From contig NZ_JACHJY010000004.1 in NCBI RefSeq assembly GCF_014203895.1, positions 694,360 to 758,359 on the forward strand: a stretch of 64,000 bases of DNA, read 5' to 3'. Below, piece by piece: positions 55,189 through 63,853 of this stretch; within the stretch, counting starts at the first letter, position 1, and the number at the start of each line of letters is the position of its first letter. The notes below the pieces were generated by a model. The model was given only the letters and a program-made list of their open reading frames with translations, was not told where the DNA came from and did no database searches. The stretch comes from Streptomyces nymphaeiformis. Its GTDB lineage: Bacteria > Actinomycetota > Actinomycetes > Streptomycetales > Streptomycetaceae. Made by a program: the position numbers and the translations under genes.

Positions 55189-57265
55189 TCCGGGACTCCG
55201 CCCAGTCGGCGACCGCGGCCCGGCCGAACGGCGTGTGGTCCTCCACCACGAGCCGGATCGTGGAGAGCCCGGTGAGGTCGATCCGCACGGGGAGCGGCGG
55301 GTCGCCCGCCCGGACGACCTCGGAGCGCCAGATCCGACGCCCGTCCCCGTAGACGGAGAAGCGGACGCCGCCGACGCCGAGCTGGGCGCTCAGGTCGTCG
55401 ACGCCGACGGTCGCGTCGTACCGCGTGCACTGCCGGTTGAGGTCGATGAGCAGCGAGGACGGCGCGTGGACGCTGACCCCGTGCGCGTACGTGGTGCCGT
55501 TGATGGCCACGTTGTTCCGCTGCCACATCCAGCTGCTGTCCGAGAGGGACACCTCGGGCTTGGTGCCGTCGCCGAAGACCCCGTACTGCAGCTCGTTGAC
55601 CTGGTAGACGGACGGCGGCGCGGGCTTGGGCTTCGGCGTGGGGGACGGCGTGGGCGTCGGCGTGGGCGTGGGCTTGGGCGTCGGCTTCGGGGCGGGCGGA
55701 GGCGTCGGCCTGGGCGTGGGCTTCGGCGTCGCCTTAGGGCTCGGCTTCGGGGGAGGCGGCGGCGTGGGCGCCGGAGGCTCGGAGGCGACGGGCGGGGCCG
55801 GCGGCGCGGGCTTCGGCTTCGGGGACGGCGGCGCGGGCTCCGGCGCGATCGGGGTGACGACCGGCTGGGCGGGCTTGGGCGCGGCCACGGGCTGCTGCGG
55901 GTCCCCGGCCATGGCCCAGACGAGCCCGGCGGCCGCGGCGACCGCTATGGCCGCCGCGATGCCGGCCTTCGCGGGCGCGCCGAGCCCCTCGGCGGCGGCA
56001 CCGCCCGAGGCGGCTCCCCCGGAGGACCCGGTGGCGGCGGCCGCCGCGCCCGCACCGGCCGCGGCGGCGGTGCCGCCGGCGACGACACCGGCGGCCTTGA
56101 GCGAGTACCCGGCGGCGAACCAGCCGATGACGGCGACCGGCAGGAGCGCGGGGATCCCGGCGTTCACATGGGCCAGCTCACCGGCGGCGAGCCGGCACTT
56201 GGCGCATTCGTCCAGGTGCTTGCGCAGGCCGCGCTCGGCCCGCATCCGCAGCCCGCCGCGCGCGTAGGCGCCGAGCCGGTCCGCGTAGCGGGCGCAGTCG
56301 CCGCCGGCGGTGAGGGACTGGCTGACGTGCGCCTGGAGGTAGGCCTGCTTGAGGCCCTCGCGGGCCCGGCTGGCGAGCACGGCGGTGGCGTTGGCGGTCA
56401 GTCCGAAGAGCGGGGCGACCTCGCTCGGGGACTCCTCCTCGACGGTGGTGTGCCACAGCACGGCCTGCCAGCGCTCGGGCAGCGAACGGAAGGCCTGCAT
56501 GGCGAGGGACTGCTCGGCCTCGTGCATCGCGCGGACGTCCGCGCCGAGGTCCATCGTGTCGTGGTCGGCGACCTCGGAGGACCGGGCGGCGTCCGCGGCG
56601 AACACGGCGAAGTCCTCGACGAGGTGCTCGCGCTTCTGGGTCCTGGCCCAGTTGGCGGCTACCCGCCGGACGGTGGTCATGAGGTAGGCGCGCACGGCCT
56701 GTTCGGGCCCGGCGCCGCCGCGCACGGCCTGGAGGGTGCGGGCGAAGACCTCGGCGGTGAGGTCGTCGGCGGTGTGCGCGTCGCGGCAGCAGGTCCTGGC
56801 GTACCGGCGGACGGCGTCGGAGTGGCGGCGGAACAGCTCCTCGTACGCGGTGCCGTCGCCGTCCCGCATGAGCTGGACGAGCTCGGCGTCGGAGGGCGGC
56901 AGTTCGCGCGGCGGTGGGAGCACGGTGTCGGGCTCGTCGGCCTCGGGGTCACCGCCGACGCCCTCGCTCCCGGAGGCGTCGAACGCGACGGCCCCACCCG
57001 AGGCGGCCCCACCCGCGTTGGCTCCATCCGAGGCGGCTCCACCCGCGACAGCACCCGCGTCCGCGGGTCTCGCCCCGGCGGGCTTGCCCTCGCGCTGCTG
57101 CGGCACGCTCGCGTCGAGCGGCTCGGCGTGCGGCACGGCCGGCGCTCCAGGCGCTCCCGACGAGCCCCCCGGTCCGCCCTGGCTCGGCACCTGCCGGGAG
57201 GGAAGGTCCCCGGTCTCCGCGCCGCCGCCGCTGCCCAGCGGATCGTCCCGACTGTCACCGCTCAT
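55175..57265 (-). CDS. ECF sigma factor fused to zinc-finger anti-sigma module and extracellular NPCBM domain
   Basis: The 696-residue protein starts with a disordered Gly/Pro/Ala region, followed by sigma region 2 (about 122-190, LVQLMRDGDGTAYEELF, YARTCCRDAHTADDLT) and region 4 (about 250-310, SEVAPLFGLTANATAVLASR). Next is an anti-sigma zinc-finger motif HLDECAKC (H350, C354, C357), two hydrophobic segments (near 372-395 and 432-452), a Pro/Lys/Thr-rich linker of about 90 residues, and an NPCBM-like beta domain (about 553-696) that should lie outside the cell. A sigma factor, its inhibitor module and a sugar-binding sensor are thus one chain. I chose ATG 57265. Confidence 0.88.
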   Translation of the reverse strand: MSGDSRDDPLGSGGGAETGDLPSRQVPSQGGPGGSSGAPGAPAVPHAEPLDASVPQQREGKPAGARPADAGAVAGGAASDGANAGGAASGGAVAFDASGSEGVGGDPEADEPDTVLPPPRELPPSDAELVQLMRDGDGTAYEELFRRHSDAVRRYARTCCRDAHTADDLTAEVFARTLQAVRGGAGPEQAVRAYLMTTVRRVAANWARTQKREHLVEDFAVFAADAARSSEVADHDTMDLGADVRAMHEAEQSLAMQAFRSLPERWQAVLWHTTVEEESPSEVAPLFGLTANATAVLASRAREGLKQAYLQAHVSQSLTAGGDCARYADRLGAYARGGLRMRAERGLRKHLDECAKCRLAAGELAHVNAGIPALLPVAVIGWFAAGYSLKAAGVVAGGTAAAAGAGAAAAATGSSGGAASGGAAAEGLGAPAKAGIAAAIAVAAAAGLVWAMAGDPQQPVAAPKPAQPVVTPIAPEPAPPSPKPKPAPPAPPVASEPPAPTPPPPPKPSPKATPKPTPRPTPPPAPKPTPKPTPTPTPTPSPTPKPKPAPPSVYQVNELQYGVFGDGTKPEVSLSDSSWMWQRNNVAINGTTYAHGVSVHAPSSLLIDLNRQCTRYDATVGVDDLSAQLGVGGVRFSVYGDGRRIWRSEVVRAGDPPLPVRIDLTGLSTIRLVVEDHTPFGRAAVADWAESRISCS

Positions 57266-57471
57266 CGCGGAAGCCCCCGTACGCACGCTCGGACCGAATA
57301 CCGGCCAAGCGTGCCACAGAGCGCGGGCATGCCGAAGCGCCGCGTCCACTTACCACTCGTCCGGGGCGAGTTCATGTATCCGGGCGTAACCGCTCACACG
57401 TTCGTGCAAAGCTCATGGGTCCGCCCGGACCACGAGGAACACCTGCCCCGGTGACAACAGCCGGACGGGTC

Positions 57472-58272
57472 CTACCGGGAGCGCAGGCCCTCGAGAAGGA
57501 TGTCGAGGAGCCTCGCCGAGGCCGCCGCCTGCTGCACGGCGTCCGGCAGGGCCGGCGCGGCGGTGGCGATGACGAGCAGGACGTCCGCCACGGTCACGTC
57601 CGTCCGCAGCTCACCCGCCTCACGCGCCCGGTCGACCAGCCGGCCCACGACCTCCAGGAGCTCCGAGGCCCCCGCGTCGTCCCGCTCGTCGGCGGGCACC
57701 TGGCGCGGCGCGACCACACGGGTGTCGCCCGGCTCGGCGACACCCCGCTGGTACGGCACCCGGGCCGCGTCGTCCGCGTCGTCCGCGACGAGCGGCGCAC
57801 CGGACTCGTCCACACCCACGCGCAGCACCTGCGGCGGCAGGAGACGACCCGCACCGGAAGCGACCGAGGTCCGCAGGAACCGGGAGAGCGCCGACCACGG
57901 CTCCTCCTCCTGGCCCAGCGCGGCCCGCGCCTGCTCGGTCAGCCGGGAGGTCTCCTCCTCGGCTATGCGCCGCACCAGCACGTCCTTGCTGGGGAAGCGG
58001 CGGTAGACGGTGCCGACGCCGACGCGGGCGCGGCGCGCCACGTCCTCCATCGGAGCGCCGTAGCCGAGCTCGCCGAACACCTCACGGGCGGCCCGGAGCA
58101 CGTGCTCCAGATTGCGCTGGGCGTCCACCCGCAGCGGCGCGGACCTGCCGCCCGCCACCGTGCCATTGCGCGGCTCGGCCGTCCCCGGGGCGTGCCCGTC
58201 GACGACGGTCGCCGTCCCGGCGCCCGACTGCCACCGCGAATCCTGAATCTGCATAAGCGTTCCCCCGCTCAT
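57472..58272 (-). CDS. atrA: TetR-family regulator, AtrA-like
   Basis: The 266-residue protein has a TetR HTH near residues 75-105 (VFGELGYGAPMEDVARRARV, then VGTVYRRFPSKDVLV) after an N-terminal extension of about 55 residues, and a helical ligand-binding domain. In S. coelicolor AtrA activates actII-ORF4 and lies next to an NADH dehydrogenase gene; the same neighbour is divergent here, which is the main basis for the name. Two starts are possible: ATG 58272 and ATG 58254, each with a purine-rich site upstream. The ligand is unknown. Confidence 0.75.
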   Translation of the reverse strand: MSGGTLMQIQDSRWQSGAGTATVVDGHAPGTAEPRNGTVAGGRSAPLRVDAQRNLEHVLRAAREVFGELGYGAPMEDVARRARVGVGTVYRRFPSKDVLVRRIAEEETSRLTEQARAALGQEEEPWSALSRFLRTSVASGAGRLLPPQVLRVGVDESGAPLVADDADDAARVPYQRGVAEPGDTRVVAPRQVPADERDDAGASELLEVVGRLVDRAREAGELRTDVTVADVLLVIATAAPALPDAVQQAAASARLLDILLEGLRSR

Positions 58273-58609
58273 GATGTCTCCCCCCGGAGACTCCCCGCCC
58301 TGACACGGGGCCTCCGGCGGACGAGCGCTTCGGTCCACGCGCGCTCGGATCCGACACCCCGATGAAGTACGAACATAGTTGAGTCGGGGTCAATTCAGAA
58401 GGGGGAGTTCCGTACGGTGCGCCCCCCGATCGGAGCAAGGCCCGGAAGACTCCCGATTCCGACCCCTCTCCGAACCGGTCTCACCGACCCTGACCTGCAC
58501 CGATTCCGTCACGCGCTCACCACGCGCCACCCCGCGCCTCCGTACCCCTCCGGTCACACAATTTGCCGAGCCTGTGGACAAACCACGGACGGGGGTGCGT
58601 CATGGGACA
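58273..58609. other. atrA-ndh divergent intergenic region
   Basis: This 337-base gap between two divergent starts has no gene. It should carry promoters in both directions. Near 58370-58400 it is locally A/T richer, but I cannot define a promoter. Confidence 0.55.
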
Positions 58610-59974
58610 GTGACCGAACCTGCGCGCATTCTCGTGGTCGGCGGTGGCTACGTCGGCATGTACACCGCGCTGCGCCTCCAGCGGCAGCTCAGTGCCGAGC
58701 TCAGAGCCGGCACCGCCGAGATCGTGGTGGTCACCCCCGAGCCGTACATGACGTACCAGCCGTTCCTCCCGGAGGCCGCGGCCGGCTCCATCTCCCCGCG
58801 CCACGTCGTCGTCCCGCTCCGCCGGGTCCTCGACCGCTGCCGCGTCGTCATCGGCGAGGTCCGCTCCGTCGACCACGCCAAGCGCACCGCGACCCTCATC
58901 ACCCTCGCCACCGAGGAGGAGGGCACCGGCAGCGTCGAGATGACGTACGACGAGCTGGTCATCGCGCCCGGCTCGGTCTCCCGCACCCTCCCGGTCCCCG
59001 GCCTGGCCGACCACGGCATCGGCTTCAAGACCGTCGAGGAGGCCATCGGCCTGCGCAACCACGTCATCGAGCAGATGGACATCGCCTCCTCCACCCGCGA
59101 CCCCGCGATCCGCGACGCCGCCCTCACCTTCGTCTTCGTCGGCGGCGGCTACGCGGGCGTGGAGGCCCTCGCGGAGCTGGAGGACATGGCCCGCTACACC
59201 GCGCGGTACTACCACAACATCAAGCCCGAGGACCTGCGCTGGGTCCTCGTCGAGGCCTCCGACCGGATCCTCCCCGAGGTCGGCGAGGACATGGGCCGGT
59301 ACGCGATCCGCGAGCTGCGCGGCCGGAACATCGACGTGCGCCTGGAGACCCGCCTGGAGTCCTGCGAGGACCGGGTCGCCGTCCTCAGCGACGGCACCCG
59401 CCTGCCCACCCGTACGGTCGTCTGGACCGCCGGCGTCAAGCCCGCGCCCGTCCTCGCCGCCACCGACCTGCCGCTGAACGAACGCGGAAGGCTCCGCTGC
59501 ACCCCGCAGCTCGCCGTCGACGGCGCCGAGCACGCCTGGGCGGCCGGCGACGCCGCCGCCGTCCCCGACGTGACGTCGGAGGAACCGGGCAAGGAGTGCG
59601 CGCCCAACGCCCAGCACGCCGTCCGCCAGGCCAAGGTCCTCGCCGAGAACGTCGCGGCCTCCCTGCGCGGGCAGCCGCTCAAGGAGTACGCGCACGCGTA
59701 CGTGGGCTCCGTCGCCTCCCTCGGCCTGCACAAGGGGGTCGCCCACGTCTACGGACGCAAGCTCAAGGGCTATCCGGCCTGGTTCATGCACCGCGCCTAT
59801 CACCTCAGCCGGGTCCCGACCTTCAACCGCAAGGCCAGGGTCCTCGCCGAATGGACCTTGTCCGGCCTGTTCAAACGGGAGATCGTCTCCCTCGGCTCCC
59901 TGGAACACCCCAGGGCCGAGTTCGAACTCGCCGCGGCGCCACCGCCCGGCGACGGCGACAAGCCGCAGTCCTGA
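58610..59974 (+). CDS. ndh: Type II NADH dehydrogenase
   Basis: NDH-2 passes electrons from NADH to the quinone pool at the inner face of the membrane without proton pumping. The 454-residue flavoprotein has the FAD motif ILVVGGGYVGMYTALRL near the N-terminus, the NADH motif FVFVGGGYAGVEALAELE near residues 177-194, and the late AWAAGDAAAVPD segment. A hydrophobic/basic C-terminal part may bind the membrane. The GTG at 58610 begins MTEPARIL; its ribosome site is weak. It is divergent from the AtrA-like regulator. Confidence 0.93.
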   Translation: MTEPARILVVGGGYVGMYTALRLQRQLSAELRAGTAEIVVVTPEPYMTYQPFLPEAAAGSISPRHVVVPLRRVLDRCRVVIGEVRSVDHAKRTATLITLATEEEGTGSVEMTYDELVIAPGSVSRTLPVPGLADHGIGFKTVEEAIGLRNHVIEQMDIASSTRDPAIRDAALTFVFVGGGYAGVEALAELEDMARYTARYYHNIKPEDLRWVLVEASDRILPEVGEDMGRYAIRELRGRNIDVRLETRLESCEDRVAVLSDGTRLPTRTVVWTAGVKPAPVLAATDLPLNERGRLRCTPQLAVDGAEHAWAAGDAAAVPDVTSEEPGKECAPNAQHAVRQAKVLAENVAASLRGQPLKEYAHAYVGSVASLGLHKGVAHVYGRKLKGYPAWFMHRAYHLSRVPTFNRKARVLAEWTLSGLFKREIVSLGSLEHPRAEFELAAAPPPGDGDKPQS

Positions 59975-60080
59975 CATCACTGTCAGTGCACTCGTCCACA
60001 CTGGACGTGTGACCATAGGTGGGCTCACACCTGCACAGCGTGACTCTGCACGGCACCGACACCACGAGGCATACAAATCC

Positions 60081-61712
60081 GTGAACTTCACCCGTTGGAG
60101 CGCCCGGCTCCCCGGCACGCAGCGCCGCGCGGCGCGGGGGACCGAAGGTTCCGTGCCCGCCGCCCGCGGTGAGTACGGTCAGCAGTTGGAGCACCTCGCA
60201 GAAGAGGCCGCCGACGTCCCCGCCCTGGAGGACTTCTCCGTACGGGAGCTGCTCGGCCGTCTCCCCGGCCTCGTCGCCCTCGTGTACGGCCCGGAGCACC
60301 GCATCGCGTACGTGAACGACGCGTACGCCGCCGCGTTCGGCCCGCGCGCCGCAGGCGCCACCGTCGCCGACACCTGCCCGGAGGCCGAGGAGCTCGGCCT
60401 GCTGCCCCTCATGGACCAGGTGCTGCGCAGCGGAAAGCCCCGCACGGTCAAGTCCCGCAAGACCAAGGACGGCGGCTCGTACACGGTCACGTGCCTGCCC
60501 GTCGACAGCCCCCGCCTCGACGGCGGCGGCGTCCTCGTCCACGCGGCCGACGTCACCGACCACGCCGAGGCCGCCGAGCGGCTCCGGGCCAGCGAGCGCA
60601 GGCACCGCGAGACCGCCGTCACCCTCCAGCGCTCCCTGCTCCCGCAGGAGCTGGAGCAGCCCGACGACCTGCGGATCGCCGCCACCTACCAGCCGGGCGT
60701 CGCGGACGCGGCCGTCGGCGGCGACTGGTACGACGTGATCACCCTCGGCGCGGGCCGCACCGCGCTCGTCATCGGCGACGTCATGGGCCGCGGCGTGCGC
60801 GCCGCCGCCGTCATGGGCCAGCTCCGCACCGCCGTCCGGGCCTACGCGCGCCTGGACCTGCCCCCGCACGAGGTCCTCCAGCTCCTCGACGGCCTCGCCG
60901 CCGAGATCGACGCCAGCCAGATCGCCACCTGTGTGTACGCGATCCACGACCCCAACGAGGGCAAGCTGGTGTACGCCTCCGCCGGCCACCTCCCGATCCT
61001 CGTACGGGACGAGGACGGCACCGTCCGGCGCGCCGAGGACCCGACCGGACCGCCGCTGGGCACCGGCGGCTGGCTGCACGCCTCGGGCTCCATCGCCCTG
61101 CCGCCCGGCTCCACCGCCGTCCTCTACACGGACGGTCTCGTCGAGCGCCGCCGCGAGGACATCGACGAGGGCGTCGAAGCCCTGGCCCGCGCCCTGGCCG
61201 GCGCCGCCGGCACCCCGCAGGTGGTCTGCGACCGGCTCCTGCGGGCCCTCGGGGTGACCGCCGAGCACGACGACGACGTCGCCGTCCTGGTCGTCCAGCA
61301 CCCCTCCCGCAAGGGCGCGGACGCCGAGCTCTTCCACAACGCCGCCCTGGAGCTGCTCGGCGGCGTGGAGGCGGCCCCCCGCGCGCGTGCGTTCGCCTCC
61401 GGGGTCCTGTCGTCCTGGCGGTTCCCGGTCGAGCTGCGCGACCTGGGCGTCCTCGCCACCAGCGAGCTCGTGGCGAACTCCCTCCAGCACGGCACCCCGC
61501 CCATGCGCCTGCGCCTGAGACGTACCGACCGGCGCCTGATCATCGAGGTCACGGACGGCGACGACCACCTGCCGCGCCGCCGCAGGGCGGAAACGGAGGA
61601 CGAGGCGGGTCGCGGTATCTCGATCATCGCGACGATCGCCTCGTCCTGGGGAAGCCGCCGCACGCCCGGCGGCGGCAAAGCGGTGTGGTGCGAGTTCGCC
61701 CTGCCGGACTGA
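60081..61712 (+). CDS. PAS-PP2C-HATPase regulatory phosphatase (SpoIIE-like)
   Basis: The 543-residue cytosolic protein has a PAS sensor domain (about 55-165; FSVRELLGRLPGLVALVYGP, YVNDAYAAAFG), a PP2C phosphatase domain (GGDWYDVI, VIGDVMGRGVRAAAVMGQL, VLYTDGLVERRRED, HDDDVAVLVV), and a C-terminal HATPase anti-sigma-kinase-like domain (LATSELVANSLQHG, DEAGRGISIIATIASSWG). It can therefore phosphorylate and dephosphorylate partner-switch proteins. The start is uncertain: I use the GTG at 60081, which begins MNFTRWSARLPG; a GTG at 60009 would add 24 residues and could be leaderless. It ends six bases from the convergent MFS gene. Confidence 0.88.
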   Translation: MNFTRWSARLPGTQRRAARGTEGSVPAARGEYGQQLEHLAEEAADVPALEDFSVRELLGRLPGLVALVYGPEHRIAYVNDAYAAAFGPRAAGATVADTCPEAEELGLLPLMDQVLRSGKPRTVKSRKTKDGGSYTVTCLPVDSPRLDGGGVLVHAADVTDHAEAAERLRASERRHRETAVTLQRSLLPQELEQPDDLRIAATYQPGVADAAVGGDWYDVITLGAGRTALVIGDVMGRGVRAAAVMGQLRTAVRAYARLDLPPHEVLQLLDGLAAEIDASQIATCVYAIHDPNEGKLVYASAGHLPILVRDEDGTVRRAEDPTGPPLGTGGWLHASGSIALPPGSTAVLYTDGLVERRREDIDEGVEALARALAGAAGTPQVVCDRLLRALGVTAEHDDDVAVLVVQHPSRKGADAELFHNAALELLGGVEAAPRARAFASGVLSSWRFPVELRDLGVLATSELVANSLQHGTPPMRLRLRRTDRRLIIEVTDGDDHLPRRRRAETEDEAGRGISIIATIASSWGSRRTPGGGKAVWCEFALPD

Positions 61713-61718
61713 CCCGGT

Positions 61719-62993
61719 CTAGGCGGCAGCGGTCTCGCTCTCGCGGGCCGGCTCGTGCCGGGCGACCACCTTCGACGGCTTGACCGCCAGCGAAGGCTGG
61801 TCCTGCTCGGGGGTGAGCTGCCGGCCGAGCCGGACCGCCAGGAACGTGATCCCGAGCGAGAAGAGCACGAAGGTCACGATGTACGGCCCGTGCAGCGCGG
61901 CCCCCATGGGCCCGCCCACGGCCGGACCGACGGCCAGCGCCAGCTGCTTCACCAGGGCGAAGGCCGAGTTGTACGACCCGACCATCGACTCCGGCGCCAG
62001 ATCGGCCACCAGCGGGGCCACGGTCGGCGACAGCATCGCCTCACCGAGCCCGAAGAGGGCGTACGTGGAGATGAAGGCAGCCGTCGCCATGGCCTGGCTG
62101 CCGTGCCCGAGGCCCGCGTACCCGGCGACCATCCAGGCCACGGCCCAGATCAGACCCACGGCCGCGATCACCCGGGTCCGCTTCCGGCGCTCGACGAACC
62201 GCAGCACCACGAACTGGGCGACCACGATCACCGCCGTGTTCGCGGCGAGGGCGATCCCGAGCGTCGACGGCTGGATGCCGGCGGCCTCCGTGCCGTACGC
62301 GGCGAGACCCGACTCGAACTGCCCGTAGCAGGCGAAGAACAGCACGAAGCCGAGGACGCACAGCTGCACCATCGCCTTGTGCCCGAGCAGCGCCCGGAGA
62401 CCGCCGCCCTTGGCGCCCTCGGACGGCCGGGTGCCCTGCAGCGCGGGGGAGCCCGGCATCCGGACCGTCCCGACGACCGCGGCGAGCACCAGGAACATCG
62501 CCGCCTCGATCGAGAACAGCAGGATGAAGCTGCCCGGCCGGCTCGTGTCGACCAGCAGACCGCCGATCAGACCACCGATACCGAGGCCGAGGTTCTGCAG
62601 GAAGAACTGCATCGCGAAGGCCCGCGTGCGACCGGCGGGCGCTGAGCACCAGACGATCATCGTGGCGAGGGCCGGCTGCATCACGGCCGTACCGGCACCC
62701 AGCAGCACCGCGGCCCCCACGGCCGCCGGCACGCTGGACGCGAAGCCCATCGCCACCGCGCCCACGGACGCGAGGACCGAGGCCACCAGGAGGACGGGCA
62801 CGGGCCCGCGCCGGTCGATGGCCCGCCCGCTGAAGGGCAGCACCACCAGTGCGGCCATGGCGAAGACGGCCAGCACGATTCCCGCCGTCGCCGCGCCCAG
62901 ATCCCGCACCTGCGCCACGTACACATAGAAGTACGGGACGGTGAAGCCGAGTCCGAACGCGCTCAGCGCGCTGCCTGCCTGGATGCGGCGCAT
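61719..62993 (-). CDS. MFS transporter
   Basis: The 424-residue membrane protein has twelve probable spans, starting with SALSAFGLGFTVPYFYVYVAQ, the loop motif GRAIDRRGPVPVL between spans 2 and 3, and a hydrophilic central loop (about residue 190-215). It resembles drug-efflux MFS proteins. The ATG at 62993 has GAGGGG seven bases upstream; upstream GTG codons at 63017 and 63023 lack a clear site. It is divergent from a MarR regulator, with several dyads between, a typical regulated efflux pair. Confidence 0.9.
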   Translation of the reverse strand: MRRIQAGSALSAFGLGFTVPYFYVYVAQVRDLGAATAGIVLAVFAMAALVVLPFSGRAIDRRGPVPVLLVASVLASVGAVAMGFASSVPAAVGAAVLLGAGTAVMQPALATMIVWCSAPAGRTRAFAMQFFLQNLGLGIGGLIGGLLVDTSRPGSFILLFSIEAAMFLVLAAVVGTVRMPGSPALQGTRPSEGAKGGGLRALLGHKAMVQLCVLGFVLFFACYGQFESGLAAYGTEAAGIQPSTLGIALAANTAVIVVAQFVVLRFVERRKRTRVIAAVGLIWAVAWMVAGYAGLGHGSQAMATAAFISTYALFGLGEAMLSPTVAPLVADLAPESMVGSYNSAFALVKQLALAVGPAVGGPMGAALHGPYIVTFVLFSLGITFLAVRLGRQLTPEQDQPSLAVKPSKVVARHEPARESETAAA

Positions 62994-63038
62994 CGCTGCG
63001 CCCCTCGCCTTGGTCACACTCACCCACTTCGGTCGCGG

Positions 63039-63116
63039 GTTCAGATCTGTACGTCTGAACCCTGAAGACTTCAACGCTAAAGTTAACGCCTTAACAGTAC
63101 ACACTGAAGGACTTCA
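63039..63116. promoter_or_regulatory. Cluster of dyads between MFS and MarR genes
   Basis: Three inverted repeats lie within 78 bases: GTTCAGA-N8-TCTGAAC (63039-63060), TGAAGaCTTCA (63063-63073) and TGAAGgaCTTCA (63105-63116). The last two share one half-site sequence. They are candidates for MarR binding and would cover both divergent promoters. Confidence 0.7.
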
Positions 63117-63147
63117 ACGCCAACCAAGCCCGTGGGATACTCGCCGC

Positions 63148-63693
63148 ATGTCCGACACCGCTCCCCAGGAGCCGAGCCTCGACGAGCAGATCGCCGCGTA
63201 TCAGCGCGAGTACCGCGACCTCGACCCGCAGGTGGAGAAGGTCGTCTCCGCCCTCGGCCGGCTGAACCGCCGGATGAACGTGGCGTACGGCCGCCAGCTC
63301 TCCGACCTCGGCATCAGCAACGCGGAGTGGGAGGTCCTCAAGACCCTCGTGCTCGCCGGCGCCCCCTATCGCCTCGGCCCCGGCGAGCTGGCCAAGCGCC
63401 TCGGCCTCACCCCGGCCGCGATGACCCACCGCATCGACCGCATGGCGGGCGAGGGCCTGGTCACCCGCGACCGGGACGAGAACAACCGGGTCCGCGTGAT
63501 CGTCGAGCTGACGGACGAAGGCCGTACGAAGTGGCTGGAGGCCATGCGCATGGCCACCGACTTCGAGGAGGAGCTCCTCCAGGACCTGAGCTCGGAGGAG
63601 AGGGGCGCCCTGGGCGACGCGCTGATCCGCCTGCTCCGCCGCGTGGAGCTCACCCAGCCGGACGCCGGCGGCCGTCTGACGGACCTCGACTGA
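63148..63693 (+). CDS. MarR-family transcriptional regulator
   Basis: The 181-residue protein has an extended N-terminus and a MarR winged helix: GISNAEWEVLKTLVLAGAPY, then LGPGELAKRLGLTPAAMTHR as recognition region, and the wing RDRDENNRVRVIVELTDEG. The C-terminal helix completes the dimer. A GATACT hexamer ends six bases before the ATG and no ribosome site is visible, so the message may be leaderless. It is divergent from the MFS gene, which it likely represses. Confidence 0.9.
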   Translation: MSDTAPQEPSLDEQIAAYQREYRDLDPQVEKVVSALGRLNRRMNVAYGRQLSDLGISNAEWEVLKTLVLAGAPYRLGPGELAKRLGLTPAAMTHRIDRMAGEGLVTRDRDENNRVRVIVELTDEGRTKWLEAMRMATDFEEELLQDLSSEERGALGDALIRLLRRVELTQPDAGGRLTDLD

Positions 63694-63708
63694 CGCACCG
63701 GGCGGGGG

Positions 63709-63737
63709 TTGACACGCCCCTACTGGATGCGTAGTGT
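63709..63737 (+). promoter_or_regulatory. Strong vegetative promoter (possible rrn P1)
   Basis: TTGACA (63709-63714) and TAGTGT (63732-63737) are separated by 17 bases, a near-consensus promoter for the principal sigma factor HrdB. It lies 15 bases after the MarR gene. Confidence 0.7.
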
Positions 63738-63831
63738 TCTCCGAGTTGTCACGGAGCCGGAACGGTTCTTCGACAACCACTCCCGCCGCAGATGCGGCAC
63801 CTCTTACTCAGCACGGACTCCCCACCGGGAC

Positions 63832-63853
63832 GAATTTCGGCATGCCGAAATTC
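63832..63853. promoter_or_regulatory. 22-bp perfect palindrome in the putative rrn leader
   Basis: GAATTTCGGCA and its exact complement form an uninterrupted 22-bp palindrome between the promoter at 63709 and the next TAGAGT hexamer at 63894. It may be an operator or a hairpin; no protein is assigned. Confidence 0.75.
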
